Made by a program: the position numbers and the translations under genes
The notes under the pieces: generated by a model
What the model was told of the DNA's origin: nothing
Seen by the model: only the letters and a program-made list of their open reading frames with translations
Databases searched by the model: none
In this document: positions 1 through 11,171 of the stretch, one piece after another
How positions within the stretch are numbered: position 1 is the stretch's first letter
Layout: the number at the start of each line of letters is the position of its first letter
Assembly: GCA_002786065.1 (NCBI GenBank)
Contig: NHNY01000005.1
Coordinates: 992,001 to 1,056,000 of the forward strand
Reading direction: 5' to 3'
From: Microcyclospora pomicola
Taxonomy: Eukaryota > Ascomycota > Dothideomycetes > Capnodiales
Length of the DNA: 64,000 nt

Positions 1-1331
1 ATGGCACCAACCATATCGTTGGGAATGAAGATTTGCTGGGTGATCGGTTGTCCGGGCATGCCCTGCATAGGTTGTTGCGGGGGTCCGGCGAGCCCTGCTT
101 GTGGTGCAGGCTGTCCATATGGCTGTGGTTGTTGCGGTCCTGCACCAGCATAACCGACTCTTGGCGATCCGGCACCGGCGTAATGGATGGGTGCCTGAGC
201 TTGCTGTGGGGGGACTTGGCCAGGCATAGCACCGTACGGCATTCCGTATTGGCTGGGAGGACCTCGTTGCGGAGGATTCTGTTGGCGACGCATGTTGTCT
301 GGATGGCCGACCTGTCCACCAGCATTCTGAGGCGAGTAGGGCACAACCTGCATGCCGCCCGGAACCACACCTTGTGGTCCACCGTGACGGCTCGCGTAGT
401 TGGACGCCGCGGGTCCACCAAATCGTTCAGTGAGCTGCTCGACCAGAGTGCTGCCCACGTAGTAGGTAGCTATGTGCACTGCGTCGGCGACGCCGAGGAC
501 CACAAGCGAGCGTTCGGTCGAGAGCGGCAAGCACGACTCGGATGCATTGAGGCGTGCGCCTGACGCTTCCTGAATCTCCCGAATCCGAACACCTTGCTTC
601 CCGATGATCGATCCTATGAGAATATGCGGGATGAGCAGGCGGAGAGGGTAGGTTTTGGACTGTGGTGTTGACGGGGCTTCGAGCGGTTCCTGGTTGAGTG
701 TACGGATGATCAGGCCGAAAGCCTTGGCTACGGCGTCCACCACTCCGCTGACCGTCAGGATACGCTCGACAGCACCTCTGGTGTACTCGCTGACAGTGCA
801 CTTTGCACCTGCCATGCGTCGGATCTGAGAAACGTTCTCACCGCCTTTACCAATTACAGTGGCTGCCTCCGCACTCGAGATGATGGCACGCACGTGCAGC
901 CACATGGTCTCATCTTGTGAATGATATGCCAAGGGACCTTGCGACCCGTCTGTCGGAATTGCTGAGCTGTTGGCAGTAGCTGGTGATTGTAACGCGGTAG
1001 GCAAGCCTTGCGGCGCAGCAGTAGCGATACCGTTGGTCGGCACGGTCGGGATCACGGTGTCCCCCTGCTGATCGGTGTTGGTAGATTCGGTCTTGATGTC
1101 TTGTTCCTCATCCTTCACCTCTTCAGACTTGATCGCCTCCTCTTTCACTTCAGCTGCATCTCCGCCATCTGCGCCGATTGGCTCGGTCTCAAAGTTGGCT
1201 TCGCCAAACGAGACTTTGTCCAGAGCAGGGCGCTTTGCGTCAGGCTGATCCGTGGGTCCGGAAGGGGAGGAGGGCTCCTCAAGCGGACGCTTCTGAGTAG
1301 CGACGGGAGTCTCTGGGACAGGATCCGCCAT
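1..1331 (-). CDS. KH-domain poly(C)-binding RNA-binding protein (3' part beyond window)
   Basis: The reading frame runs without intron from the ATG at 1331 to the left edge, so the C terminus is missing. An acidic, Lys/Glu-rich N-terminal segment of about 135 residues precedes KH1 (about residues 140-205, GxxG loop seen as VIGKGGENVSQIRR). KH2 follows (about 225-290, loop as IIGKQGVRIREIQ). A long Gly/Pro/Gln-rich linker comes next. The frame leaves the window inside QQIFIPNDMVGA, which is the first strand of a third KH domain. This three-KH layout is that of yeast Hek2/Pbp2 and the fission yeast Rnc1 group, which bind C-rich mRNA and control mRNA location, stability and translation. That role is inferred from the family. 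Which of these paralogues it matches cannot be decided without the rest of the protein. Confidence 0.88.
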   Translation of the reverse strand, partial: MADPVPETPVATQKRPLEEPSSPSGPTDQPDAKRPALDKVSFGEANFETEPIGADGGDAAEVKEEAIKSEEVKDEEQDIKTESTNTDQQGDTVIPTVPTNGIATAAPQGLPTALQSPATANSSAIPTDGSQGPLAYHSQDETMWLHVRAIISSAEAATVIGKGGENVSQIRRMAGAKCTVSEYTRGAVERILTVSGVVDAVAKAFGLIIRTLNQEPLEAPSTPQSKTYPLRLLIPHILIGSIIGKQGVRIREIQEASGARLNASESCLPLSTERSLVVLGVADAVHIATYYVGSTLVEQLTERFGGPAASNYASRHGGPQGVVPGGMQVVPYSPQNAGGQVGHPDNMRRQQNPPQRGPPSQYGMPYGAMPGQVPPQQAQAPIHYAGAGSPRVGYAGAGPQQPQPYGQPAPQAGLAGPPQQPMQGMPGQPITQQIFIPNDMVGA

Positions 1332-2266
1332 CGCGTCACGTATGATGGGGGTGTGATACTTGGGGTATATGAGCTGGGCTCGGTAACACGTTGCGGCACA
1401 AAGCTTTTTGTGGTAATAGTTCGTTTGTAACTTTTCTGTCTGCTATACGTACAGCTGCAGGAGATCGCTGGGGCGCTGGAAGAAAGCGTGCTGGGATTGA
1501 GGCGATGCAGGAGGTAGTGGCAGCGGTCGGAGAGGAGGTGTGCGGACAGATTAGGAGGGTGTCGTGGTGGTCAAGGAGCGTATGTGAGGTATTGGAAAGC
1601 GTTGCAAAGCAAGGATGTTGGGCGCCTTGATCGTGCTGGAGGATGAGGTGATGTTGACAAAGCGCTCGAGAGGAGAGATGGTTGAGGTGTCGGTTGATGG
1701 AGGAAACGAAGTCGGAAATGAGTAGGTAGCGGTGGTGATGGTGATAGTGAGGAAGGAGTTGAAGTTAAGCAACCGTAAACTTCGCCAGGCACAGTCTGAT
1801 ACCTAGACTTTCAAGCAGCTGATTTGCTGCCGTTAACAGCTAAGCTGATCAAGGTTGTGTTGATCAAATGATGGAACAAGAAGATGCATCAACGCGAAGT
1901 TGCACGATAGATGGCATGTTGACGGAGGAGGGAGTAGGTCTCACGGGGCAAGCAGTGGAGAAACGCACTGCTTGGCATGAGATCAGCTGACCATACCCAT
2001 CCCCCTGACCCTGAATGTCAACGCAGGTTGCCAGCTAAGAATTATTGCCTGCGTGGACTACTTACATGGAACAGCGTACTTTGCGCATCTAAAGTCGAAG
2101 AGCAGCTATTCAGTGAGCCCTTAAGTATCTTCAAGGTGATGTTACAGACTCCAACCATGCGCACGCAGCTGGCTTGCACTGAGACGACATGTGCGTCTCA
2201 GCTAGAGTCACGGTGAGATCATTGGAGGGCTGAACTGTAGATGTGACCACGAGGTGACTTTGTTCG
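1332..2266. other. intergenic: leader/promoter of the KH gene and 3' flank of PCP1
   Basis: No supported gene. On the minus strand 1551-1792 is pyrimidine-rich with short Ser/Thr/Pro-rich open frames, which fits a long 5' leader for the KH gene starting at 1331. The rest is the downstream flank of the rhomboid gene. Confidence 0.5.
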
Positions 2267-3166
2267 CTATCTACGTCGTCGCAATATCGCCCAGACGCCC
2301 CCAAATTTGCGTAGAAACAATGCATAGTACAACACGCCAACTGCGCCGCCTCCAAGATGTGCCGCATGGCCAATGCCTGTATTGCTGCCCATGAAGTAGA
2401 AATCACCAGCCGCGTAGAGCATCGTCACTACCCATAGAGGGATCGGTATCGGAATGAACATCAAGTTCATCGATAGGAATGGTCTCAAGCACGTCAATGC
2501 AGAACCCAAACCCATGACAAGACCACTGGCGCCCAGAGCTTTCGCGCCATACTCGGATCCTTTCAGGTCTGCTCTGACTTGTCGCCGGACTGTAGATCCT
2601 CTTTCAACCACCCAAGCAATTGATCCTCCTATTGCAGCTAAACAGGAAAGCGTCAAGAGCTGGGATGGACCCAAGCCTGCGATGATGGTCAGGCCGGTGG
2701 CGAAAGAATAGAACGTGAACATGTTGAAGAGGAAATGGCTGAGACCAATGTGCGAGAAAGCTGACGTGAGAAGGGTGTACAGCCTGCCTTCCCGGAGGTT
2801 GTTGAGGGACAGCATAAAGGAGTCCTGGAGTTGTTTAAGGAGCTTTGTTTGGCGATTGCCAATGCCAAGTTGCCAGGCGAGAAAGACCGCGGTGTTGATG
2901 CCGATGATAGCCCAAATCACGGCTTGAGAAGGGTTGACAGCAGCCGAATTGAAACCCTGTATTTGTCTTGAGATCGATCGAGAAGAGATTGTATTGATTA
3001 GACCACTAGATCGCACACATGAAGGGCGATTGGTGTAGACATGAATAGGCTTGCTCTGAGCCTCCGACCTGGGGCGCGACTGCCTGAACACCGACCTGAC
3101 GCCAGAAATGTTGAGCGTCTGCTGAATCCGTGCGTGTTGCACTCGGCGTAGCATTTGCAGAGACAT
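2267..3166 (-). CDS. PCP1: mitochondrial rhomboid protease (PCP1/PARL family)
   Basis: A single exon of 299 residues starting at ATG 3166. The first 75 residues are rich in Arg, Ser and Gln and poor in acids, as expected of a mitochondrial presequence. A rhomboid core with about six membrane segments follows. The catalytic serine is S214 in LGASGLVMGLG, and the paired histidine is H270 in HAAHLGGGAVG. An N-terminal HxxxN-type block (SHFLFNMFTF, residues 143-152) is also present. The family cuts membrane proteins in the inner mitochondrial membrane; in yeast Pcp1 processes Mgm1 and Ccp1, which controls fusion and cytochrome c peroxidase maturation. All catalytic residues are intact. It lies head to head with DHH1, about 960 bases apart. 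Confidence 0.92.
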   Translation of the reverse strand: MSLQMLRRVQHARIQQTLNISGVRSVFRQSRPRSEAQSKPIHVYTNRPSCVRSSGLINTISSRSISRQIQGFNSAAVNPSQAVIWAIIGINTAVFLAWQLGIGNRQTKLLKQLQDSFMLSLNNLREGRLYTLLTSAFSHIGLSHFLFNMFTFYSFATGLTIIAGLGPSQLLTLSCLAAIGGSIAWVVERGSTVRRQVRADLKGSEYGAKALGASGLVMGLGSALTCLRPFLSMNLMFIPIPIPLWVVTMLYAAGDFYFMGSNTGIGHAAHLGGGAVGVLYYALFLRKFGGVWAILRRRR

Positions 3167-4125
3167 GGCTATATGGAGACGTGATGGGTAGCCAGCAAGT
3201 GAGCACCTGTGGGAAAGTACAGTAATGAGGCGCCCACAGAGGTAGACACTTTCTTCAGACGGGCTCTAGATCTCTTGACTTGCCGTTGTCAGTCGATTGC
3301 GTGCTTAGGTGGCCGTGAGGTGAGCGAGTAGCTACGGGTGTGTAGTAGGCACCTTATGCAGGAGAGTCGAGACCCTGGGTAGCACAAAAGCGAAGAGTGC
3401 TCATACAGTCAGGCTCCCAACGCTGCTGGATACGATCTCCTGGAAAGCATATGTATGAACTGCGACGGCATACATCAATCGTAGATGTTTGATACTGAAC
3501 GCAAGGAGTTCATGCAGATGTAAATAGTGAGGTGTAGTAGTAATCGCATGTGCTGGTGCTAGGCAATGCATGGATGCCTGGCAATGCCCTCATTCAAGGC
3601 CGGCCCGTGCTGGCATCGATATTGTTGCCGAACCTCGAACTGTTCATGCTGCTACAAGACCCGGCCCCTCCACCAACATCACTCTACCACATTCCTCCCT
3701 GTCACAGACGACCACCCAATCTCCCGTCTGATTCATTCTCAATCGACTCTTGCGCACACGAAGATTCTTCTCGACCAGGACCACGACCCACATCACAATA
3801 CACTCACGTGTAGCCAATCGCCCTGCCTTCACTTGCACCGCAAAGCGGCGTAGCTTCCTTGCTTCGTAGCTTTACTGAAGACGATTCTAACTCCAGAAAC
3901 GACAGACCTGATCGCTCCTGCTCCATCCTGAAGTGACCCATTCGCGACCCTCGAGATACACTGCAGTGCTCAGAAAGTTCTGTGCGAGCACCCAGTCAGG
4001 CTCTTCGTCTGCAAAACCCTTGGCAAGCCATTGCGCTGCAGCGCTTCGCTTGAATCCTCCTGTCTTTCACCCAAGTGCGCCCGACGCAACTTCACAGGGT
4101 TCTCTTCCTCTCTCACATACACAAG
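3167..4125. promoter_or_regulatory. shared divergent promoter region PCP1 / DHH1, with long DHH1 leader
   Basis: No gene is supported. Near the DHH1 side a CACGTG box (3805-3810) is followed at once by CCAAT (3814-3818), the arrangement seen in many fungal promoters. The plus strand from about 3640 is rich in C and T, like fungal 5' leaders. Several upstream ATGs occur (for example near 3564 and 3643), but whether they are transcribed cannot be told here. Confidence 0.35.
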
Positions 4126-5691
4126 ATGGCCTCCGAGCTTGCAAACAAGCTGGCGTCAACGAGTCTTTCCGATGCACAGCCAGGTGGTGACTGGAAGGCG
4201 GGACTGAAGCAACCGGCCAGGGACGGCCGAGTGCAAACAGAGGACGTCACTGCCACAAAAGGACTCGAATTCGAGGACTTCTATCTCAAGCGCGAGCTGT
4301 TGATGGGCATCTTTGAGGCTGGATTTGAGAAGCCTTCACCCATTCAAGAAGAGACCATTCCGGTAGCACTCACTGGCCGCGACGTGCTCGCACGTGCCAA
4401 GAACGGAACAGGAAAGACTGCTGCATTCGTCATACCCACCCTTGAGCGAATCAACCCGAAGGTCGAGAAGACTCAAGCGCTTATCCTTGTGCCCACAAGA
4501 GAGCTGGCATTGCAAACTTCGCAAGTATGTAAGACGCTTGGAAAACACCTTGGTATCAATGTCATGGTTACGACGGGCGGTACTGGTCTCAAAGATGATA
4601 TCATTCGGCTGAATGAAACCGTACACGTTATCGTCGGTACACCTGGACGCATTCTGGATCTGGCGTCCAAGGGCGTGGCAGATCTTTCTGCGGCCAACAC
4701 GTTCGTCATGGACGAAGCTGATAAGCTTCTGTCACCAGAGTTCACCGTCACGATCGAGCAATTGCTCAAATTCCACCCGAAAGAACGCCAGGTCATGCTC
4801 TTCTCTGCTACCTTCCCCATTGTAGTGAAGTCCTTCAAGGACAAGCACATGAACGATCCACATGAAATCAACCTCATGGACGAATTGACTTTACGCGGTA
4901 TTACCCAGTATTATGCTTTCGTGGAGGAGAAGCAGAAGGTGCACTGCCTCAACACTCTCTTTAGCAGACTACAAATCAACCAGTCCATCATCTTCTGCAA
5001 CTCGACAACTCGTGTGGAGCTTCTTGCAAAGAAGATCACCGAGTTGGGCTACTCTTGCTTTTATTCTCATGCGAAGATGCTCCAGCAGCATCGCAACCGT
5101 GTCTTCCACGACTTCAGGAATGGTGCGATGCGCAATTTGGTCTGCTCAGATCTCTTGACTCGCGGTATTGATATCCAGGCTGTCAACGTTGTCATCAACT
5201 TTGACTTTCCCAAGAACGCAGAGACTTATCTGCACCGCATTGGTCGTTCTGGTCGATTTGGTCATCTTGGTCTGGCCATCAATCTGATCAACTGGGAGGA
5301 TCGGTTTAACCTGTACCGTATCGAGCAGGAGCTTGGTACTGAGATTCAGCCTATCCCGTCCTCCATCGACAAGCGGTTGTACGTTTATGACTCGCCAGAG
5401 AACATTCCCAGACCGATGAACGATCGCCCGCAGCAAGCGCAGACGCAGCAGCAAGACAGCAGACGCCAGCAAGGTAATGGTGCCGACCTACAAAACCCGG
5501 CCAACCGCACTGGTGGATTTCGTGGTGGTCGTGGGGGTGGGCATCGTGGTCAAGCGAGTCGAGGACCTCCGCGCGACCACAACCAGCAGGGACAGAATGG
5601 GTTCCAGGCTCACCAACAGCAGCACCAAAGGCAGCCGCCAGGGTTCCAGCAGAGACCACCTCAACAACCGCCGTCCGCTGCACAAGCTTAG
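4126..5691 (+). CDS. DHH1: DEAD-box RNA helicase Dhh1 (DDX6 family)
   Basis: A single exon of 521 residues. I chose ATG 4126 (MASELANKL); the longer open frame before it has no ATG. Helicase motifs are all present: Q motif (GFEKPSPIQ), motif I AKNGTGKT (91-98), [12 protein letters not shown] (196-199), SAT (227-229) and [10 protein letters not shown] (370-379). The core is followed by a Gln/Gly/Arg-rich low-complexity tail of about 100 residues with RGG-like patches, a region expected to favour condensation into P-bodies. The family represses translation and promotes decapping with Dcp2, Pat1 and the CCR4-NOT complex. [13 protein letters not shown] near the core end is typical of this branch rather than eIF4A or Ded1. 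The gene is divergent from PCP1. Confidence 0.95.
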   Translation: MASELANKLASTSLSDAQPGGDWKAGLKQPARDGRVQTEDVTATKGLEFEDFYLKRELLMGIFEAGFEKPSPIQEETIPVALTGRDVLARAKNGTGKTAAFVIPTLERINPKVEKTQALILVPTRELALQTSQVCKTLGKHLGINVMVTTGGTGLKDDIIRLNETVHVIVGTPGRILDLASKGVADLSAANTFVMDEADKLLSPEFTVTIEQLLKFHPKERQVMLFSATFPIVVKSFKDKHMNDPHEINLMDELTLRGITQYYAFVEEKQKVHCLNTLFSRLQINQSIIFCNSTTRVELLAKKITELGYSCFYSHAKMLQQHRNRVFHDFRNGAMRNLVCSDLLTRGIDIQAVNVVINFDFPKNAETYLHRIGRSGRFGHLGLAINLINWEDRFNLYRIEQELGTEIQPIPSSIDKRLYVYDSPENIPRPMNDRPQQAQTQQQDSRRQQGNGADLQNPANRTGGFRGGRGGGHRGQASRGPPRDHNQQGQNGFQAHQQQHQRQPPGFQQRPPQQPPSAAQA

Positions 5692-6593
5692 GCGAATGAA
5701 TGCACATCTCGCCGCACTTTCAGATATGTTTGTGGTATATGCGGCGTGGCCGATGGCGTTATACCAATTTCGGGACTGTGCTGGCCGGCGCGCCAGAACG
5801 GTTGAATATTGGCTGGCATTGTTTATGGTTTTCCGCGCTGCACTGCAATGACTTGACGACACCCGGTTCTTTTGCTCCGGGATTTCCTATTCTGTGACTT
5901 TTGTCCGATTCATGGATCGACAGCCAGTTGGGCTGGCTAGAATCTCCATGTCTACTTACCACACCATGGCCTTGACCTTCAAAAAGTCGGCATTGATGTA
6001 CTTTACTCCCAACTTATCTCCGGAACTTGCATACGTCTTCATGTGTGGTTGACGTCACGCAGACTACGAGTCCTGCGAACACTGCTCTACTAACGTCTGA
6101 ATGCTTCATACTTTTTAAAGCTCCTGGTCGCGTCCGTCCCCATGCGACCAATTCACGACAACTGTGGTCAACAAGCTCTGACTTTTGAAGGACTTGACAA
6201 TGACTTCATTCCGAGTGCTATTGAGGCATACACACGACTATGTTGATCACGTTCTTCTTCACTCTTTCAGGAGACGCCAGATCAGAGCTGCTATTATCTC
6301 GGTCCTAGCATCAAATCTTGCTATCCGACATCGAAAAGGACAAGACTGGTACTTTGCAACAAGTCAGACCGAGAATATATCAGCGGAATAAAAAGTTGTT
6401 GGGCAGCAAGTCAGGAGGTCTGTTGAGTGGTGCGTGCTAGCTTATACTAGCTGCCTGAGATAGACTCCTGAAACAACAATTCCTTGCTCTCAATGTCCTC
6501 TCCATCTTGTGCAGTTCTGAAGCCTCTACTCTGTTCCCGTGCTTTGCCTCGTATCATCTGATCGATCTTTCCAGTTGTGTTCTGAGATAGACC
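5692..6593. other. intergenic between convergent DHH1 and YKE2
   Basis: This 900-base stretch holds the 3' ends of both genes. The short open frames in it (for example on the plus strand at 6185-6391) show no domain or codon pattern I can support. Confidence 0.5.
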
Positions 6594-7228
6594 TCATGCA
6601 GCAACTGCAGCACTGCCTTGTTGCTCTTGCATCGCTGATTGAATCTGTATGATCTAGGCAATGTTGATGTTGTTAGCGAACATCCCCAGGCCAAGTGGCG
6701 AAGGTGTAGTGTTACCTCCATCTTCTTCGCTTCGCTCTTGTCCTGAAACCCCTTGATGCTGTCCTCTATCCGCTTGCTACCAGATTTGTCAGTCAGTGAT
6801 GCGACATCCCACACAATCGTAGAGAAGATCTCATGATACTACATTTCTTTCTCAATGTACTCCAGCCGTCCTTCCACGGTGCTCTTCGCTTCGTATGTTT
6901 CTTGCTTCAAAAGCACTGGCCCGACAAGCTTATATATGGTTGCTTCTTCCGATAGTGTGGAGAATTCCTGCAAAGTCAATATGAGCCACAATTTCTTGGG
7001 TGGCATGTGTTGGGAGCGAACTTTCTTACCTTTTGCACACTTGTGTTTTCTTGCTGTTGTGATTCGAGCTTTTGCCGAGCCGAGACCAAGGTGGAGAGTT
7101 CTAAGGAGTTGTATCAATACAGTGAACGCGCTCGACAGCATGCAGGTAAGCTGAACCGTTTTCTTACCTGTTTGGAGATTTTGGTAGCCGTCTGATAGGG
7201 ATTGGAGCTGTTTTTGTTGTTGTGACAT
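6594..7228 (-). CDS. YKE2: prefoldin subunit 6 (Yke2/Gim1), five exons
   Basis: Spliced from five exons on the minus strand: 7228-7168, 7100-7030, 6967-6843, 6776-6716 and 6644-6594. All four introns are GT-AG, 60-71 bases, and the joined frame gives 122 residues, the usual size for this subunit (about 115-130). N- and C-terminal heptad-rich helices flank a short central hairpin containing TIYKLVGPVLLKQ, the family signature, followed by EAKSTVEGRLEYIEKEI. Prefoldin is a cytosolic hexamer that passes unfolded actin and tubulin to the CCT chaperonin. The short exons and the intact frame across all joins make the model secure. It is head to head with VPS4, 360 bases apart. A 60-residue open frame sits just upstream on the same strand (see findings). 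Confidence 0.92.
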
Positions 7229-7588
7229 CTTTGTGAATCGATCAGACGATATCTTCTAGGGGTCTCAGACAGTCAATGCGTCTTCAGATATGTGTTATAC
7301 TGTTCCTCAATAATCGAGTAAACGATGTCCTCAATGCTGTCCGTGGTCATCGAGATATCATGTCTCACGTGCAAGAGTGCAGGCGAGACTGAGACCCCAC
7401 TGCCCGCCCCGCGCGTTGCTGCACTAGAGGCCATAGAGTATACCGCATACAGCATTCAGTAACCACAGCAGGTCAACCACAACAATCACGCAAACATCAT
7501 ATCTGTACCGTCCGTCGATCGCGATTGATTCACCTCAAACACTGCGAAGTGGTACCTCGATTGTGGCCAACCATCTCCGACCTACATC
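7229..7588. promoter_or_regulatory. shared divergent promoter region YKE2 / VPS4
   Basis: A 360-base interval between two starts that point away from each other. It contains a CACGTG box at 7366-7371, roughly midway. No TATA box is evident. Confidence 0.4.
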
Positions 7589-9005
7589 ATGTCGAACACG
7601 GACTTCCTCGGCCGGGCGATCGACGTGGTCAAGAAGGCTATCGAGCAAGACACCAGCGGCGAATATGAAAAGGCATATCAACTATACTACCAAGCACTCG
7701 AACTCTTCATGCTCGCGTTGAAATGGGAGAAGAACCAAAAGTCGAAAGACATGATCCGAGCAAAGGCGGGTGAATACATGGAGCGGGCAGAGAAGTTGAA
7801 GAACCACCTGGCCGAACAAGACACGAGCAACAAGCGGAAACCAGCGGCGATGGGTTCGAATGGCAAGGCTTCGAACGGGAACGGTAAAGGACAGGATGAG
7901 GACGAAGATGCCGAGAGCAAGAAGCTACGAGGAGCGCTGGCCGGAGCGATCTTGCAAGATAAGCCCAACATCAAGTGGGAGGATGTAGCAGGTCTGGAGG
8001 GTGCGAAAGACGCGTTGAAGGAGGCGGTCATCCTACCGATCAAGTTCCCGCATTTGTTCACCGGCAAGCGACAACCGTGGAAAGGCATATTGCTCTACGG
8101 TCCGCCTGGTACGGGTAAATCGTATCTTGCAAAAGCCGTTGCGACAGAAGCGAATAGTACGTTTTTCTCGGTGAGCAGTTCGGATTTGGTCAGCAAGTGG
8201 ATGGGTGAGTCGGAACGGTAAGTCGGATGGAAGTCGAATGAATTCACTATAATGTACTGACCGGCACTATAGTCTTGTAAAGCAACTGTTCAATCTGGCC
8301 CGAGAAAACAGACCCTCAATCATTTTCATTGACGAGATTGACGCGCTTTGCGGTCCGCGTGGCGAGGGCGAGTCAGAAGCATCTCGACGAATCAAGACCG
8401 AACTACTGGTACAGATGGACGGTGTAGGGAGAGATAGCAAAGGTGTGCTCATCCTGGGAGCAACCAACATCCCGTGGCAACTAGACGCGGCTATCCGAAG
8501 ACGATTTCAAAGACGAGTGCATATCTCCCTTCCAGACCAACCTGCGCGAACAAGGATGTTCGAGCTTGCAGTTGGAAGTACCCCGTGTGAGCTTAAGGGG
8601 GACGATCTTAGGTCTCTTGGGAAGCTGTCCGAAGGCTACTCGGGAAGTGATATTACGATAGCGGTGCAGGATGCCTTGATGCAGCCTGTGCGCAAGATTC
8701 AAACTGCTACACATTACAAGAAGGTGAGCCTTGTCTCGTATCTATGGTGTACGAGCATTGACTGATCTTTCGTGACACCACAGGTTGACGTGGATGGCGT
8801 AGAAAAACTTACGCCGTGCTCTCCAGGCGATGCAGGTGCAATCGAGATGAACTGGACACAGATTGAGACTGACCAATTGCTGGAGCCACCGTTGCAAGTG
8901 AAAGACTTCGTCAAGGCGATCAAGGCGTCAAGACCCACCGTCAGTCAAGAGGATCTGATAAGAAACTCGGAATGGACAAAGGAGTTCGGTAGCGAGGGGG
9001 CGTAA
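7589..9005 (+). CDS. VPS4: ESCRT-III disassembly AAA ATPase Vps4
   Basis: Three exons (7589-8217, 8273-8723, 8784-9005) join to 433 residues, close to the 437 of yeast Vps4. Residues 1-75 form the MIT domain of three helices that binds ESCRT-III tails. A charged linker (about 80-115) follows, and then the AAA module: Walker A GPPGTGKS (171-178), Walker B IIFIDEID with D230/E231, and the arginine finger region RRRFQRR. The C-terminal beta domain and the final helix ([10 protein letters not shown]) are present. Vps4 uses ATP to take apart ESCRT-III on endosomes and other membranes. The first intron splits the codon for R210 and both introns are GT-AG. No key residue is missing. Confidence 0.96.
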
Positions 9006-9551
9006 TGTAAAGCATGATTTCGGGCTGGCGAATTGGAGCGTTCTTATGAGTGTGGGCATGTTCGAATGAGTAGCAGAAAGTCCATGCGAGGCTTCGATAG
9101 GTGTCACAACGACGACGCGCTATCATGGACCACCAATGATCATATTCGCATACGAACTCACATCTCTCCCACAAATGAGCCTCGCGTCCGGTATACGGTG
9201 ATGGGTCCGGAAAGCCTAAATTTGCTATGCTAAAGCTGTTGAACAGTCGCATGCTGGCGCGAACTAACGACTGGAACACGCTGCTCTTGGATATCTTCTA
9301 GGCCGAGTCACATACAGCACATATCTCGATCCTTGGGATGTCCGCGAGCCTGGGATCGAGAAGGCTCGATCGTCGTTCGTCAGGCTAAGCTCTATATTGA
9401 GAGTTGTCCATCATCACGTGATCGCGCGTCAGTCTTGCATGTGCTCTTTGGCTCACGTCATGACGCTTTACGTGGGGTGTAGATCCAGTCGTTGCACAGC
9501 ACTTCTCTTCCCATGTGTGTCGTTGTCTACGAAAGACACAACCAATAAGAG
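9006..9551. other. intergenic: 3' flank of VPS4 and promoter of WSS1
   Basis: No gene is supported. A palindromic TCACGTGA site lies at 9414-9421, about 130 bases before the WSS1 ATG, and may act in its promoter. Confidence 0.35.
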
Positions 9552-11171
9552 ATGCCGCTCGGATTCGACAGGATCAATGAACGAACACAGCGACCGAATG
9601 CTCAGATCAATTTCATCAAGCCCTTGACAAGCCAATCTGCCGCTGACCACGAAATCGCCAAAGACTTTCTCGAACGCATTGCCGCACAATGTTTTCGGGT
9701 GATGAAGAAGCACTACATCTCAGTCATGGCTCTCGAAGAATTTCCGTACAATCAAGAATTTCTCGGACGTAACTTCAATGCCGGCGAGGTCATACAGCTG
9801 ATCCTGCGGGATCGGAATGGGAACTGGCTCAGCTTTCGATTCGTACAGATGGTCATGATGCATGAGCTGGCGCACTGCAAGCAGATGAACCATTCGCGAT
9901 TTTTCTGGAAAGAACGCAATCTGTACGCCGAGCAGATGCGAGAGCTGTGGAAGGAGGGTTACACGGGGGAGGGGCTATGGGGGAAGGGGATGTCCCTAGC
10001 CAGTGGACGAATTGTGCACGACAGAATGCCGGAGCAGGGCGACGTGCCAGAGCATCTCTGCGGTGGAACCTACAGACGTGCTCGAGGACAAAAGCGGAAG
10101 CGCAACGCCGGAGAGGAGGAAAGAGGTGAACGGCCCAAGATCAGCTATGCTGAAAGGCAGCAGAAGAGGATTGCTCGGAAGTTCGGCGCGCATGGCGATG
10201 GCAACGCATTGGGCGAGGACGAGATTGTCAGAGGAGGCCTGGAGCAGAAGCAAAGGCATCAAGGGAAGCCCAGAGTCGCACAAAGCAAGAGAGGCCGGGA
10301 GCTGAGGGCCATGGCTGCGCTTGCAAGGCTTGAGGGTGCCCAGAAGCATGTCAAGAAAGAAGAAGAGCAAAGCACAGAAGATGAGTGGTCAGATTCGGAT
10401 GATGAGCGTATGTCTGCCGCTGGCGGTACCAGAACTGTGAGTGTCAAGGATGGCGCAGGAAACCAAATGGTACAAGTGTGTGGTGACGAGGGTGAAAAGC
10501 AAGACGAAGGACGTGAAGACGAGATGGCCGAGCTACGAATGATAGAAGTCAACGACAATCCAGGGACGTCAAATCCGACGCAGAAGCGTGGAAATGTAAA
10601 ATTGTCCGGAGAGAGCATTGGCCCTGCAACTGCCATAAAGGTAGAGTCAGACACAGAAAGCGAGTCTGGCGGCTCAAGCAGAACACCCTCAGCGGCGACC
10701 GGTAGTTCAAGAAAGAAATTAGAAGCCTCTGCTGACGAGCTCGAGAAATCACAACCACTGGTGAGCGGATACTTGAGCTCAGACACCCAGACCAGACGAG
10801 ATACAGCCCACGTGTACCAACCACCACGCAACGATAGCCAGGACTCAAAGCAAACCAAGGCTCCGACGCACACAGCCCCGTGCTCCGTATCCCCGACGAG
10901 AATTTTGTCAATCACATGCCCGATGTGCAGTGTAGACAACGACCCATCAGCAGCGACCTGTACCGTCTGTTCGCATGTCCTGAAACCCGGCATAGTATCT
11001 GGCCATTGGCGGTGTCGGAGTGATGCTTGCAAGGGCAGTCGATACATCAATAGCGGCGATGTGGCGCGTTGCGGAGTGTGCGGTGCAGCGAAGCAGAATG
11101 GGCCGGACATGTCTTCTGTGAGCAGGCGACCGCTAGGAGTAGTTGAGGCGGATATTCTGAGATGGGATTAA
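9552..11171 (+). CDS. WSS1: WLM-domain DNA-protein crosslink metalloprotease Wss1
   Basis: A single exon of 539 residues from ATG 9552. The N-terminal WLM domain (about 1-200) contains the zinc protease motif HELAHCKQMNH (104-114) with both metal histidines and the catalytic glutamate, then SRFFW as in Wss1. A long charged, Lys/Glu/Ser-rich and probably disordered region follows (about 210-440). Two zinc-finger-like clusters end the protein: C456/C459/C470/C473, close to a RanBP2-type finger, and C488/C493/C507/C510. Wss1 cuts proteins covalently trapped on DNA, such as topoisomerase 1, with help from SUMO and Cdc48. SUMO-binding and SHP motifs were not clear to me. It is longer than yeast Wss1 (269 residues) because of the linker and second cluster. 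It converges on AcrB, with 292 bases between stops. Confidence 0.9.
   Translation: MPLGFDRINERTQRPNAQINFIKPLTSQSAADHEIAKDFLERIAAQCFRVMKKHYISVMALEEFPYNQEFLGRNFNAGEVIQLILRDRNGNWLSFRFVQMVMMHELAHCKQMNHSRFFWKERNLYAEQMRELWKEGYTGEGLWGKGMSLASGRIVHDRMPEQGDVPEHLCGGTYRRARGQKRKRNAGEEERGERPKISYAERQQKRIARKFGAHGDGNALGEDEIVRGGLEQKQRHQGKPRVAQSKRGRELRAMAALARLEGAQKHVKKEEEQSTEDEWSDSDDERMSAAGGTRTVSVKDGAGNQMVQVCGDEGEKQDEGREDEMAELRMIEVNDNPGTSNPTQKRGNVKLSGESIGPATAIKVESDTESESGGSSRTPSAATGSSRKKLEASADELEKSQPLVSGYLSSDTQTRRDTAHVYQPPRNDSQDSKQTKAPTHTAPCSVSPTRILSITCPMCSVDNDPSAATCTVCSHVLKPGIVSGHWRCRSDACKGSRYINSGDVARCGVCGAAKQNGPDMSSVSRRPLGVVEADILRWD

Noticed and set aside
1551-1792. Two overlapping Ser/Thr/Pro-rich minus-strand frames.
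   Set aside because: They reflect a pyrimidine-rich leader of the KH gene rather than coding sequence.
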